Shown here piece by piece: positions 1 to 9,788 of a stretch of DNA of 64,000 nt. Origin of the DNA: an uncultured Pelagibacteraceae bacterium (GTDB lineage Bacteria > Pseudomonadota > Alphaproteobacteria > Pelagibacterales > Pelagibacteraceae); NCBI GenBank assembly GCA_902570785.1, contig CACFZK010000006.1:1-64000 (forward strand), in the 5' to 3' direction. The notes below the pieces were generated by a model, which saw nothing but the letters and a program-made list of their open reading frames with translations, did no database searches and was not told where the DNA came from. Position 1 is the first letter of the stretch. Each line of letters starts with the position of its first letter. The position numbers and the translations under genes are program-made.

Positions 1-2
1 AA

Positions 3-176
3 CATACAGTTGAAGCTATAGAAAAATTTTCAGATATAGAACTTTTGGCAATTGGGATTGGTCATGATGTTACAAGGTATTACAAAAAGGCTGTTAAAAT
101 TACAGACGTTCAAGACCTTGGTGATGTAATGATAAATCAATTAACTGATCTTTTTTCTGATAACACTTTTCATTAA
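3..176 (+). CDS. cobT: Cobaltochelatase CobT-like, C-terminal end (partial, truncated by window start)
   Basis: Reading frame 3 from position 3 gives HTVEAIEKFSDIELLAIGIGHDVTRYYKKAVKITDVQDLGDVMINQLTDLF, resembling the VWA-type CobT C-terminus; adjacent to rpmB as in other alphaproteobacteria. Confidence 0.75.
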   Translation, partial: HTVEAIEKFSDIELLAIGIGHDVTRYYKKAVKITDVQDLGDVMINQLTDLFSDNTFH

Positions 177-182
177 AAAATT

Positions 183-782
183 TTAAATAGATGATGTTTT
201 AATTGAATTTTTTGGAAAATCCTTGAGATTTGCCATCAAAATTCTAAATGGAATAAGCATTGTTAATGCCATTAAAACTTTAACTATAAAATCACCTATT
301 CCTAAAGTGATCCAATTAATACCGGTTCCATAAAATGCTATAGAGAAAAATAGAAATGTGTCAACTAAAGACCCAATAAGTGAAGATGTAAATGGGGCAG
401 CAAACCAAATTTTATATCTAAGTTTATCAAAAATTTGAACATCTAATAATTGCGCAAATAAAAAGGCTGTACCAGAACCAATAGCAATTCTTATTGAGAT
501 TAAATCAGAAAAATTTGTTGAAAAAAATAAAGTTAACAATATTCCTAAAATAAATCCCATATATACAATTTTACGGGCAGTAAGTTTTCCATATCTTCTA
601 TTTGAAAGATCTGTGATAAGAAAAGTGACAGGATATGTAATTGCACCATAAGTTAAAAATTCTTCCATTCCAAAAAAATTAATTGGATATTGAACCAAAA
701 AGTTTGAGGAAGTAACAAAAATGGCCATGAAAAAAGCCAAAATCATGAGTGGCTTAAGATCTGATGGTATTAGTTTACGCAT
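183..782 (-). CDS. Queuosine precursor transporter, YhhQ/VUT family (DUF165-like)
   Basis: 199 aa multi-TM protein with YGAITYPVTFLITDLSNRRYG motif typical of the VUT family. Confidence 0.8.
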   Translation of the reverse strand: MRKLIPSDLKPLMILAFFMAIFVTSSNFLVQYPINFFGMEEFLTYGAITYPVTFLITDLSNRRYGKLTARKIVYMGFILGILLTLFFSTNFSDLISIRIAIGSGTAFLFAQLLDVQIFDKLRYKIWFAAPFTSSLIGSLVDTFLFFSIAFYGTGINWITLGIGDFIVKVLMALTMLIPFRILMANLKDFPKNSIKTSSI

Positions 783-1056
783 TCTTTGAGATTATTTCAG
801 ATTTAAATTTTTTTGCTTTTTTTGAGAGCCTGAAAGATTTTGCTGAACTTAGAAATTTATCAATCCCACCTTTAAAATCAACTGTTCTTAAAGCAGAGTT
901 AGATACATTTAATTTGATATTCTTTTTTAAAGCCTCGCTTTTAAAACTTACTTTTTTAATACTAGGCAAAAACCTTCTTTTAGTTTTATTATTAGCATGG
1001 CTAACGTTGTTGCCTTTAATTGGCTTCTTGCCTGTAAGTTCACATTTTTGAGTCAT
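775..1056 (-). CDS. rpmB: 50S ribosomal protein L28
   Basis: MTQKCELTGKKPIKGNNVSHANNKTKRRFLPSI is the L28 signature. Confidence 0.95.
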   Translation of the reverse strand: MTQKCELTGKKPIKGNNVSHANNKTKRRFLPSIKKVSFKSEALKKNIKLNVSNSALRTVDFKGGIDKFLSSAKSFRLSKKAKKFKSEIISKNA

Positions 1057-1148
1057 AAATATTAAATAGGTATATAATTCCTGTAAGATATATAATCAAG
1101 TGAATATATGACTATTGACAATATGAGATGCAAATAATAGTAAGTTAA

Positions 1149-2252
1149 ATGGATTTTTTCCTTCCAGTGGCGCAAGTTCAAATAAGCGTTTTGATAATTT
1201 TGATTTTAAGTTTAATTGTAGGTTTCATATCGGGTTTATTTGGTATTGGAGGAGGCTTTTTAATGACCCCTGTTCTAATATTTTTGGGCATTCCGCCAGC
1301 ATTTGCAGTAGCTAATGAAGCAAATAATATTTTAGGTACATCAGTTTCTGGTGCCTTAACCCATTGGTTTAGAAAAACTCTTGATTATAAAATGGGATTA
1401 ATAATTGTGTTTGGAGGAGTTTTTGGGACGATTGTTGGAATGATAATTTTTGGTTACCTAAAACAAAAAGGAATTGTAAATATTATTATATCTTTGGCAT
1501 ACATTTATATGTTGGTAATGATTGGAACGTTAATGTTTGCAAAAAGTTGGAAAGAATTAAGCGAGTTGAAAAATAAAGTTGTTACAAAAAAGAAAGCCCA
1601 CGACCACTACTGGATACACGGACTACCTTTAAGAGTTAGATTTCATAAATCAAAGCTTTACGAGAGCGCAATAGTACCTTTTATGTTAGGTTTTGTTGTT
1701 GGAATATTCGCATCTATAATGGGTGTTGGAGGAGCTTTTTTAATGGTTCCAGCAATGATTTATGTTATAGGTATGCCAACAAAATTAGTTCCTGGGACAT
1801 CTCTTTTTGTAACAATTTTTATTACAGCATTTGTGGTGATCGGTCATGCACTTCAATTTCAAACTATAGATTTTATTTTAGTAAGTATTTTGTTAACTGG
1901 TTCAATTTTAGGAGTGCACCTGGGACTAAAAGCTTCTGAGAAATTAAATGCTTCTGAGTATAAAACATTGTTGGCGATTCTTTTGCTTGGGGTTGGGCTT
2001 ATTATGGGTATAGAAGAATTTGTTTTGGAAAAAGGAAAAAGTTTGTTTACAGTAGGGAGCGCAGGTCAGATAGATAATAAACTTGGAGAAATAATATTAG
2101 GCCTTTCGCAAAATTATCCAATATCATATGGTTTTTTATCTATTATAATTGTAATTTTTGTTGGTATAGTTTTTTCTTATGCTAGAGAACTTATACATTA
2201 CATGAGATTTGATATTGATAAAAAAAAGTACAATTTCTTTAAAAAAAACTAA
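1149..2252 (+). CDS. TauE/SafE-family sulfite exporter-like permease
   Basis: Two repeated GxxGIGGGFLMTP / GVGGAFLMVPAMIY motifs, multi-TM. Confidence 0.85.
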   Translation: MDFFLPVAQVQISVLIILILSLIVGFISGLFGIGGGFLMTPVLIFLGIPPAFAVANEANNILGTSVSGALTHWFRKTLDYKMGLIIVFGGVFGTIVGMIIFGYLKQKGIVNIIISLAYIYMLVMIGTLMFAKSWKELSELKNKVVTKKKAHDHYWIHGLPLRVRFHKSKLYESAIVPFMLGFVVGIFASIMGVGGAFLMVPAMIYVIGMPTKLVPGTSLFVTIFITAFVVIGHALQFQTIDFILVSILLTGSILGVHLGLKASEKLNASEYKTLLAILLLGVGLIMGIEEFVLEKGKSLFTVGSAGQIDNKLGEIILGLSQNYPISYGFLSIIIVIFVGIVFSYARELIHYMRFDIDKKKYNFFKKN

Positions 2253-3301
2253 TTAGAATTAGACCCAACGGCCTCTGTAATATTTTTAAAACCTTTTTCA
2301 TTTAATTTTTGTATCAAATCTTTTTTAATTTCTTTTACTATCATTGGTCCTTTGTAAATCATTCCCGTATATAATTGTATAGCTGAAGCGCCTGCTGTTA
2401 TTTTTTCAAAAGCAGCTTCTCCAGAGTCAATGCCCCCAACACCGATTATTGGTATTTTACCATTGAGTTTTCTATAAAACTTTTTGATCATTTTCGTGGA
2501 CAAATCTTTTATAGGTTGACCAGAGAGACCACCTTTTTCACTTTTTTTACTATCTTGTAGTTTGTCTCTATTTTTATCAGAAGTGTTTGTTAGGATTATT
2601 CCATTTATGTTAGTTTTCAAAGATAAATCTACAATATTATTTATTGATTGATCATCAAGATCAGGTGAGATTTTTAGAAGAAAAGATTTTTTAAAATTAC
2701 TTTTTTCTCTTATTTCGTTTATCTTTAAAAGTAGCTTTTCAAGATTTTCTTTATTATGAAAACTTCTTAATCCTTCTGTATTTGGAGAAGATATATTCAT
2801 AGTAATATAGTCACCAATAGGAAAGAAAATTTTGGCACATAATAAAAAATCATTTAACATGTCATCTGTATCTTTATTCGGACCTATATTAATTCCTAGA
2901 AGTCCATTAGGCGTATTGTATTCAATTCTTTTTTTTATTATTTCTGAACCATCATTGTTAAATCCTAGTCTATTTATAAGTGCCTGGTCTTTCTCTAAAC
3001 GAAAAACCCTTGGCTTTTCATTGCCATATTGTTTTTTTGGAGTTACTGTTCCAACTTCTACGAAGCCAAATCCTATTTTGAAAATTTCGTTATAAACTTC
3101 AGCACTTTTGTCAAAACCAGCCGCTAAACCAATAGGATTTTGTATTTTTTTACCAAATAGTTTTGTATTTAAAATTTCTTCATCTTTTACTGAAAATAAG
3201 CTTTCAGGAAGAATATTATATTTTAAGGATTTAATTGCTAAATCATGAGCTTTCTCTGGGTCTAGGTTAAAAATAAATGGTCTTAGAAAGGAAAACATCA
3301 A
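2249..3301 (-). CDS. pyrD: Dihydroorotate dehydrogenase (quinone)
   Basis: NPIGLAAGFDKSAEV, NISSPNTEGLR, IGVGGIDSGEAAFEKITAGASAIQLYTG motifs of class 2 PyrD. Confidence 0.95.
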   Translation of the reverse strand: MMFSFLRPFIFNLDPEKAHDLAIKSLKYNILPESLFSVKDEEILNTKLFGKKIQNPIGLAAGFDKSAEVYNEIFKIGFGFVEVGTVTPKKQYGNEKPRVFRLEKDQALINRLGFNNDGSEIIKKRIEYNTPNGLLGINIGPNKDTDDMLNDFLLCAKIFFPIGDYITMNISSPNTEGLRSFHNKENLEKLLLKINEIREKSNFKKSFLLKISPDLDDQSINNIVDLSLKTNINGIILTNTSDKNRDKLQDSKKSEKGGLSGQPIKDLSTKMIKKFYRKLNGKIPIIGVGGIDSGEAAFEKITAGASAIQLYTGMIYKGPMIVKEIKKDLIQKLNEKGFKNITEAVGSNSN

Positions 3302-4869
3302 ACTTTTATTTTCAACTTTTTTTCCATTAAATCAATTGTCTCTTTTAGCCCAAAAAAACTTATAAAAAAGCCCATTCTTGGACCATTTTCTTCACCGAAA
3401 GTAACTTCATATATAAGTTTAAACCAATCCCTTAAATTATCTTTAAAACCATTTTCTTTGCCAGAAGTATATATTATTGTTTGTATGTCCTCTGGCGAGG
3501 TATCTATAGAAATTTTTTTCAAGGAAATAATCAGATTTTTTAAAGCTTCTCTTTCTTTGACAGATGGAGTTTTAAATTTTTTCTTTGGTTCAACTTCATC
3601 TATAAAATAATTAATTGCATAATCAGTTAATTCATCTAAAATTTTATGCTCTTTTGGTTCTATTTCCTTGTGAAATTTTTTTATAAACTTCCATAGAACA
3701 TCTTTTTTTTTTGCATTACTAGATCCAACTATATTTAATAACATTGAAAATGGCATAATTATTTTTTCTTTTGGAGGCAAGCCATTATGAATATGCCACA
3801 CTGGATTTAAAAGTTTTTCATTATCTTTTTGTTTTTCATATTTTTCTATATATGATAAATATTCATCAACCGCTTTTGGTACCACATCTGGATAAAGCTT
3901 TTTTGCTCTTTTAGGATTTTGATACATATAAAGTGACAAACTTTCTGGGGAAGCATATTTTAACCATTGTTCTATTGTAATTCCATTGCCTTTGGATTTA
4001 GAAATTTTTTCTCCTTTCTCGTCTAAAAAAAGTTCGTAGGCAAAACCATTTGGGGGCTGCTTTCCCATAGCTTTACAGATTTTATTTGATAAAATTGCAC
4101 TTTCGATTAAGTCTTTGCCATACATTTCAAAATCAACATCAAATGTAAACCATCTCATTGCCCAATCAACTTTCCATTGTAATTTACATTTGCCATTAAA
4201 GATATCAGTTTTAATTTTTTTACCATCATTATCGAAAACTAATGTTTTATTTTTTTTATCTATTTCAGTAACTGGAATTTCTAAAACTTTTCCAGTTTCT
4301 TGGCAGATTGGTAAAAAGGGGCTATAAGTTTTTCTTCGTTCGCTACCTAGGGTAGGTAGTATTATATTCATAATATCATCAAATTTTTCAAGGACTCTTT
4401 CTAAGGAATTGTTAAATATGCCTTTTTTATAATTTTCTGTCGAACTTTTAAAAATAAAATTAAAATTAAATTTTTTTAAAAATTCTATTAGCATTTTATT
4501 ATTATGCTCACCGAAACTTGCATACTTTTTGAAAGGATCAGGTATTGAGGTCAGTGGCTTTCCAATATTATTATGTAAAATTTTATCATTAGGTATATTT
4601 TCTGGAACTTTTCTAAGTCCGTCCAAATCATCAGAGAAAGTTATTAATTCAGAATTAATCTTATTTATATGATTTAATGCGTTTATCATCATTGATGTTC
4701 TCGAAACCTCGCCAAAAGTTCCGATGTGTGGTAAGCCGCTTGGGCCATAGCCTGTCTGAAAAGTAATTTTATTTTTTTTCTTAATAATTTCTTTTCTGTC
4801 TTTTAAAAGTTTCCTGATTTCAACAAATGGCCATGAAGATGTTGAGTTTATTAGATCAGATTCAAGCAT
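3298..4869 (-). CDS. lysK: Lysyl-tRNA synthetase, class I
   Basis: GPSGLPHIGTFGEV (HIGH-type) and EKISKSKGNG (KMSKS-type) motifs; 523 aa. Confidence 0.93.
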   Translation of the reverse strand: MLESDLINSTSSWPFVEIRKLLKDRKEIIKKKNKITFQTGYGPSGLPHIGTFGEVSRTSMMINALNHINKINSELITFSDDLDGLRKVPENIPNDKILHNNIGKPLTSIPDPFKKYASFGEHNNKMLIEFLKKFNFNFIFKSSTENYKKGIFNNSLERVLEKFDDIMNIILPTLGSERRKTYSPFLPICQETGKVLEIPVTEIDKKNKTLVFDNDGKKIKTDIFNGKCKLQWKVDWAMRWFTFDVDFEMYGKDLIESAILSNKICKAMGKQPPNGFAYELFLDEKGEKISKSKGNGITIEQWLKYASPESLSLYMYQNPKRAKKLYPDVVPKAVDEYLSYIEKYEKQKDNEKLLNPVWHIHNGLPPKEKIIMPFSMLLNIVGSSNAKKKDVLWKFIKKFHKEIEPKEHKILDELTDYAINYFIDEVEPKKKFKTPSVKEREALKNLIISLKKISIDTSPEDIQTIIYTSGKENGFKDNLRDWFKLIYEVTFGEENGPRMGFFISFFGLKETIDLMEKKLKIKV

Positions 4870-4898
4870 AATTAAGGTTTATAATAAGTTGAATTTTA

Positions 4899-6371
4899 TT
4901 GCTATTTAAATATTGTCCAAATTTTATGATAACAAACAAAACAGTTTTTTTTGTAGTAGGAATTTTGTTATTAATTCTGGGTATTTTTATGATGATCCCG
5001 TATGGAATACAGATTCTTTATAAAGAGAATAGTAACAGTTTTTTTTCATCCTCAATTATAACAATTTTTATTGGTATCCTTACGGTTCTTGCTACTTTAA
5101 AAAGAGATAACCAATTGAATCTCCAACAAGCTTTTTTATTTTCTACTCTTGCTTGGATAAGTATCGCTTTTTTTGGAAGTATTCCCTTTTTTCTATCAAA
5201 TTTAGATTTAACTTTTAGTGAAGCTTTTTTTGAAAGCATGTCAGGTATTACTACAACAGGTTCAACGGTTATATCCAATCTAGATGAAACACCAAAAAGT
5301 ATTTTGATTTGGAGAGCTATAATGCAGTGGCTCGGTGGCGTAGGTATTATTGTTATGGCAACGACAGTTTTACCACTTTTAAAAGTTGGTGGTATGCAAG
5401 TTTTTAAAACGGATTCCTCAGAACCTGAAAAACTTTTACCAAAAACTATTGAGGTCGCATCTGTTATTATTTTAATTTATACAACGTTAACAATTAGCTG
5501 CATGGCTATATATTGGTTACAAGGAATGACTGTGTTTGATAGTGTAGCTCATGCTCTTACAACGCTTGCTACGGGTGGTTTTTCAACCCACAATGAATCA
5601 ATTGGTTATTTTAAGAGTCCTGGTATTGAATTTACATCTATAGTTTTTATTATATTGGGAAGTCTTCCTTTTATAACATATTTAAAATTCATTAAAGGGA
5701 ATAGAAAAATATTTTTCACAGATGTTCAAATAAAAGGATTTATATACCTAGTTATTATTTCGATCACCATTATGTTTTTATATTTATTTTTAAATAATTC
5801 TGAATTTTCTTTTATAGATAATTTAAGAATTTCATCATTCAACGTATTATCAATTTTATCTGGAACGGGTTATGTAACTGACGATTTTGGATTATGGGGA
5901 GAATTTCCATTAATTTTCTTTTTATTTTTAATGTTTATTGGTGGATGTGCTGGTTCTACCACTTGTGGTATTAAAATTTTCAGATTACAGATACTTTTTT
6001 TGTTTATAGGAAATCATATTAAAAAATTAGTTTATCCTAATAGTGTTTTTATCATAAATTATAATAAACAAAAGGTAGAAGATACTTTTATAAACTCAGT
6101 CATAATTTTTATTTTTTCTTATTTATTATTATTTTTAATCATATCGATACTCTTATCCGTTACCGGGCTCGATTTTTTATCTGCAATTTCAGGATCAGCA
6201 ACGTCAATATCAAATGTTGGGCCAGGACTTGGAGATATGATTGGTCCAAATGGAAACTTTAGTCAAGTTTCTGATATGTCTAAATGGATACTATCTTTTG
6301 CGATGTTGCTTGGTAGATTGGAAATTTTCGCTGTTCTTGTTCTGTTTTTACCATCTTTCTGGAGGTCATAA
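4899..6371 (+). CDS. trkH: TrkH-family potassium uptake protein (ATG at 4926 may be the true start; listed start is TTG)
   Basis: MSGITTTGSTVISNLD, FMFIGGCAGSTTCGIKIFR, LGRLEIFAVLVLFLPSFWR motifs. Confidence 0.9.
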   Translation: MLFKYCPNFMITNKTVFFVVGILLLILGIFMMIPYGIQILYKENSNSFFSSSIITIFIGILTVLATLKRDNQLNLQQAFLFSTLAWISIAFFGSIPFFLSNLDLTFSEAFFESMSGITTTGSTVISNLDETPKSILIWRAIMQWLGGVGIIVMATTVLPLLKVGGMQVFKTDSSEPEKLLPKTIEVASVIILIYTTLTISCMAIYWLQGMTVFDSVAHALTTLATGGFSTHNESIGYFKSPGIEFTSIVFIILGSLPFITYLKFIKGNRKIFFTDVQIKGFIYLVIISITIMFLYLFLNNSEFSFIDNLRISSFNVLSILSGTGYVTDDFGLWGEFPLIFFLFLMFIGGCAGSTTCGIKIFRLQILFLFIGNHIKKLVYPNSVFIINYNKQKVEDTFINSVIIFIFSYLLLFLIISILLSVTGLDFLSAISGSATSISNVGPGLGDMIGPNGNFSQVSDMSKWILSFAMLLGRLEIFAVLVLFLPSFWRS

Positions 6372-6392
6372 ATTAATCTATAATTATAATTA

Positions 6393-7769
6393 ATGAAAAT
6401 TTATCAAAAACAATCTTTCAAAGAGTCTTTCAAAGTTTATCTCGATATAAGAATGCTTCGTATTCTTCTATTGGGCGCAATAAGCGGTTTTCCCTGGGTT
6501 ATTATTGGTAGCAGTCTCAGTCTTTGGTTAAAAGAAGAAGGTTTAAGTAGAAGTACTATTGGTTGGGCTGGTTTAATATTTGCCGTCTATGCTTTTAATT
6601 ATTTGTGGGCACCCTTAATTGATAGGGTACGTATACCGTGGTTAACAAACAAAGTTGGGCATCGTCGAAGCTGGATCATATTAATGCAACTAATAATTTT
6701 ATTAAGTTTAGTTTTTTGGAATTTTATAGATCCAACTGCAAACTTAGCATTAGTAATCACTGTTGGTTTAATTATTGCTATTGCCTCTGCAACACAAGAC
6801 ATCACTGTGGATGCATTAAGAATTGAACAAATCGGTAAAAATGAAGGCAAGTCTATGCAGGCTGGTGCTGCGATGGCCGTGGTTGGTTGGTGGACAGGAT
6901 ATAAGCTTGGGGGAGTAATTTCACTTAATGTTGCAGATTATTTTGAGAAATTAGGTTTTCAGAATTATTGGCAAATAACTTTTTTAATATTAGGTATCGT
7001 GGTTATAGCTTGTAATATTGGTTTGTTATTTGTCAATGAACCACAAAATTCACATAGGCATGACTCACAAAAGAAAACTGACCTTGCTATACAAAAAAAA
7101 CTTGGCGCATCTAATTTTCTAACAAAATCAACAGCTTGGATAAGCGGAACAATAGGAGGTCCTATTATAAGTTTCTTTAATAAAAATGGATTAAAAATTG
7201 CATTAGGAATTTTAGGTTTTGTATTCTTATTCAAAATCGGAGAAGCCTTTCTTGGTCGTATGTCTATAATATTTTACAAAGAAATAGGTTTCACTAAATC
7301 AGACATAGCAATATATTCTAAGGGGTTAGGATGGATTACTACTGTTGTATTCACTCTCTTGGGTGGATTATTTGCTATCCGATCTGGTGTAATAAAAGCC
7401 ATGTTTGTTTCCGGTATTCTAATGGCATCGACTAATCTTCTTTTTTCTTTGCTTGCATGGTCTGGAAAATCAGAATGGTTATTTGCTGTAGCTGTTATCT
7501 TTGATGATATGGCCGCTGCTTTTGCAACGGTCGCCTTTGTTGCTTTCATTTCTATGCTAGTTGATAGAACCTACACAGCTACTCAATATGCACTCCTAGC
7601 ATCTATTGGAACTGCTGGAAGAACAACATTGGCAGCGTCTTCGGGTGCAATGGTAGATTGGCTGAACGGTGATTGGGGTATTTTTTTCGTAATTACTGCT
7701 GTGATGGTTATACCGTCATTAATATTTCTTTATATAATTAGAAAAGACATAAAATTAAGTGAAAAATAG
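6393..7769 (+). CDS. MFS transporter, AmpG-like
   Basis: 12-TM protein, GFPWVIIGSSLSLWLKEEGLSRSTIGW and ATQDITVDALR motifs typical of AmpG family. Confidence 0.8.
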   Translation: MKIYQKQSFKESFKVYLDIRMLRILLLGAISGFPWVIIGSSLSLWLKEEGLSRSTIGWAGLIFAVYAFNYLWAPLIDRVRIPWLTNKVGHRRSWIILMQLIILLSLVFWNFIDPTANLALVITVGLIIAIASATQDITVDALRIEQIGKNEGKSMQAGAAMAVVGWWTGYKLGGVISLNVADYFEKLGFQNYWQITFLILGIVVIACNIGLLFVNEPQNSHRHDSQKKTDLAIQKKLGASNFLTKSTAWISGTIGGPIISFFNKNGLKIALGILGFVFLFKIGEAFLGRMSIIFYKEIGFTKSDIAIYSKGLGWITTVVFTLLGGLFAIRSGVIKAMFVSGILMASTNLLFSLLAWSGKSEWLFAVAVIFDDMAAAFATVAFVAFISMLVDRTYTATQYALLASIGTAGRTTLAASSGAMVDWLNGDWGIFFVITAVMVIPSLIFLYIIRKDIKLSEK

Positions 7770-8502
7770 TTTTGGAAATAATTCTCCAGTTTTAAATCTT
7801 TACAAAAAGAATAGCTTAAAATCTAAAATTGACACCCAACTACTCTATGGAGATAATTTTAAGGTAATTAAAAAAAGTCCAAATTGGAAAAAAATTATAA
7901 TTAAAAAAGATGGGTACAAAGGTTTTATAAAAAGTAAAAAATTTCCATTTCCAATAAAGGCAAATTTTAAAGTATTTGTATTAAAAGCAAATCTGTACGA
8001 CCAGCCTAATACAAAAAAAAAAATTGGCAAATATCTCTCTTTTAACTCAAGATTAAAGGTGACTGAAAAGAAAGGAAAGTTTGGAAAATTTGAGAATTAT
8101 TGGATAAAATTATCTGATATAAAAAAGGTATCTCACAAAAATAAAAATGTATTTAAAGATATTGAATTTTTTAAAAATACTAAATATTTATGGGGCGGAA
8201 AAAGTTTTAAGGGAATTGATTGTTCTGCATTAGTTCAGGTATTTTTAAATTATAATAATAAGTTTTTTCCAAGAGACTCTATTGATCAAGAAAAATTTTT
8301 AAAAAAAAAAGTAAAATTTAAAAATTTAAGAAAAAATGATATAATCTTTTGGAAAGGACATGTGGCTGTTGCTTTATCATCAAAAAAAATTATTCATGCC
8401 TATGGCCCAATGAAAAAAGTTGTTATTATGGATACAAAAAAAGCGATAAATAGAATTGAAAGAACTGCTAATTTAAAAGTAACCAGTATAAGGAGGCTAT
8501 AA
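7759..8502 (+). CDS. NlpC/P60 family cell-wall hydrolase with N-terminal SH3-like domains
   Basis: YLWGGKSFKGIDCSALVQ catalytic Cys motif, KGHVAVALSSKKIIHAYG His motif; GTG start overlapping upstream gene. Confidence 0.85.
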   Translation: MKNSFGNNSPVLNLYKKNSLKSKIDTQLLYGDNFKVIKKSPNWKKIIIKKDGYKGFIKSKKFPFPIKANFKVFVLKANLYDQPNTKKKIGKYLSFNSRLKVTEKKGKFGKFENYWIKLSDIKKVSHKNKNVFKDIEFFKNTKYLWGGKSFKGIDCSALVQVFLNYNNKFFPRDSIDQEKFLKKKVKFKNLRKNDIIFWKGHVAVALSSKKIIHAYGPMKKVVIMDTKKAINRIERTANLKVTSIRRL

Positions 8503-8571
8503 ATGCATTGGATACTACTTGGTCTTGCCGTAGGATTTGTATTTTATTTAGGCGATAAGTATTTATTTTAA
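8503..8571 (+). CDS. Putative 22-aa hydrophobic microprotein MHWILLGLAVGFVFYLGDKYLF
   Basis: ATG immediately follows upstream TAA; AGGAGG at 8491-8496 with 6-nt spacing; single-TM-like sequence; absent from the ORF track. Confidence 0.5.
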   Translation: MHWILLGLAVGFVFYLGDKYLF

Positions 8572-8591
8572 TAATTTAAATTTTAAAAAAA

Positions 8592-8648
8592 TTAGCTAGC
8601 TAAATAATAAATAACAACTGCTACAATTAATATTTCTAATCCACTCAT
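8592..8648 (-). CDS. Putative 18-aa hydrophobic microprotein MSGLEILIVAVVIYYLAS
   Basis: On the minus strand AAAAGGAGATAT directly precedes the ATG; single-TM-like sequence; convergent with the 22-aa ORF. Confidence 0.5.
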   Translation of the reverse strand: MSGLEILIVAVVIYYLAS

Positions 8649-8735
8649 ATATCTCCTTTTGATTCTGTTTAAATATAACATTTTCTTTAGGTTTTATCTG
8701 ATCTTTAAATGTTTTATCCACAAAGGAATTTGATT

Positions 8736-8783
8736 ATGATGCTTAAAAATGCGCACTTACTAATTTTAACAGAAACAGTATAA
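8736..8783 (+). CDS. Possible 15-aa upstream/leader ORF MMLKNAHLLILTETV
   Basis: AAAGGAA 5' of ATG; ends 9 nt before the PhyH-like start, which lacks its own clear SD. Confidence 0.3.
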   Translation: MMLKNAHLLILTETV

Positions 8784-8792
8784 ATTGATTAT

Positions 8793-9788
8793 ATGAAATC
8801 TTATCGTAACAAACTAAATTCTAACAGGTCTGATGCTACTGATATCAGTAAGCCATGGGATAAAGACAACCAGGCCTGGTGGGACTGGTATGTTGGTCTT
8901 GCAGACAATGATATTAAAAAAGGTCCGATAATAGCTGCTGAACCTCTACCAAATGTTACAATACCCAGTGATGATGAGGTTGTCTCAGAATTGGCTGAAA
9001 CTTATCCTTTAAAAAATGATCAAATTGATTTCTTTAGAAAAAATGGTTTTATCAAACTCAAGAAAGTTTTCTCTCCTGGAGTTGTACTTAAACTGAGGAA
9101 TGAATTAATAAAACTATTAAAAAAGGAATTTAACGTTAATCCTGATAAAGAAGCGCATGACCGATTCCTTAGTCTTGAAATGATGTGGCCCAAAAATACA
9201 CTTTTACGTTCATACGTGTTATCACCTCGTCTTGGAAAAATTTCAGCTGATCTTCTTGGAGTTCCAGCAGTCAGACTTTACCACGATAATGTTTTAGCAA
9301 AACAAGCTGGTTGTGGTAGAACGCCATGGCACTATGACGACCATCATTTTCCATTAGATACTAATGATGTAGTCACTGCTTGGGTTCCAGCGCAACCAAC
9401 GCCAATTGAGATGGGGCCACTCTCTTTCGCCTATCCGTTAGATGTACACAAGTTAGTTAATGCTGTTACATTCGAAAAAACTGGCACTGGCTATGACCGT
9501 GGAGTATCTGAAGTTTTTAAAAAAAATAGCGTCACAGTGAATGAGACTCCATTTGAGTTAGGTGAAGTTAGCTTTCATCACAATTTAAATTTTCATACTG
9601 CATCACGGAATCGAACTAATCGTAGCCGAGTAGCTTTAGCTAATACTTATTTTAGAGATGGAGCACGGGTGATAAACGCGCCCACAATGGTTTCTGGCGA
9701 CTGGCAAAAATTCATGCCAAACATAAAACCTGGCGAAGTTGCTGCTAGTCCACTAAATCCGATTTGTTGGCCTGTTGATGACAAATAA
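8793..9788 (+). CDS. Phytanoyl-CoA dioxygenase (PhyH)-like Fe(II)/2-oxoglutarate oxygenase
   Basis: PWHYDDHHFPLD and GEVSFHHNLNFHTASRNRTNRSRVALANTYFRDG motifs. Confidence 0.8.
   Translation: MKSYRNKLNSNRSDATDISKPWDKDNQAWWDWYVGLADNDIKKGPIIAAEPLPNVTIPSDDEVVSELAETYPLKNDQIDFFRKNGFIKLKKVFSPGVVLKLRNELIKLLKKEFNVNPDKEAHDRFLSLEMMWPKNTLLRSYVLSPRLGKISADLLGVPAVRLYHDNVLAKQAGCGRTPWHYDDHHFPLDTNDVVTAWVPAQPTPIEMGPLSFAYPLDVHKLVNAVTFEKTGTGYDRGVSEVFKKNSVTVNETPFELGEVSFHHNLNFHTASRNRTNRSRVALANTYFRDGARVINAPTMVSGDWQKFMPNIKPGEVAASPLNPICWPVDDK

Noticed and set aside
764-1051. Antisense ORF (95 aa) opposite rpmB, and similar antisense ORFs in the track (e.g. 2832-3095, 25839-26216, 41455-41838)
   Set aside because: They lie wholly within confidently assigned genes on the other strand, have low-complexity hydrophobic content and no recognisable motifs
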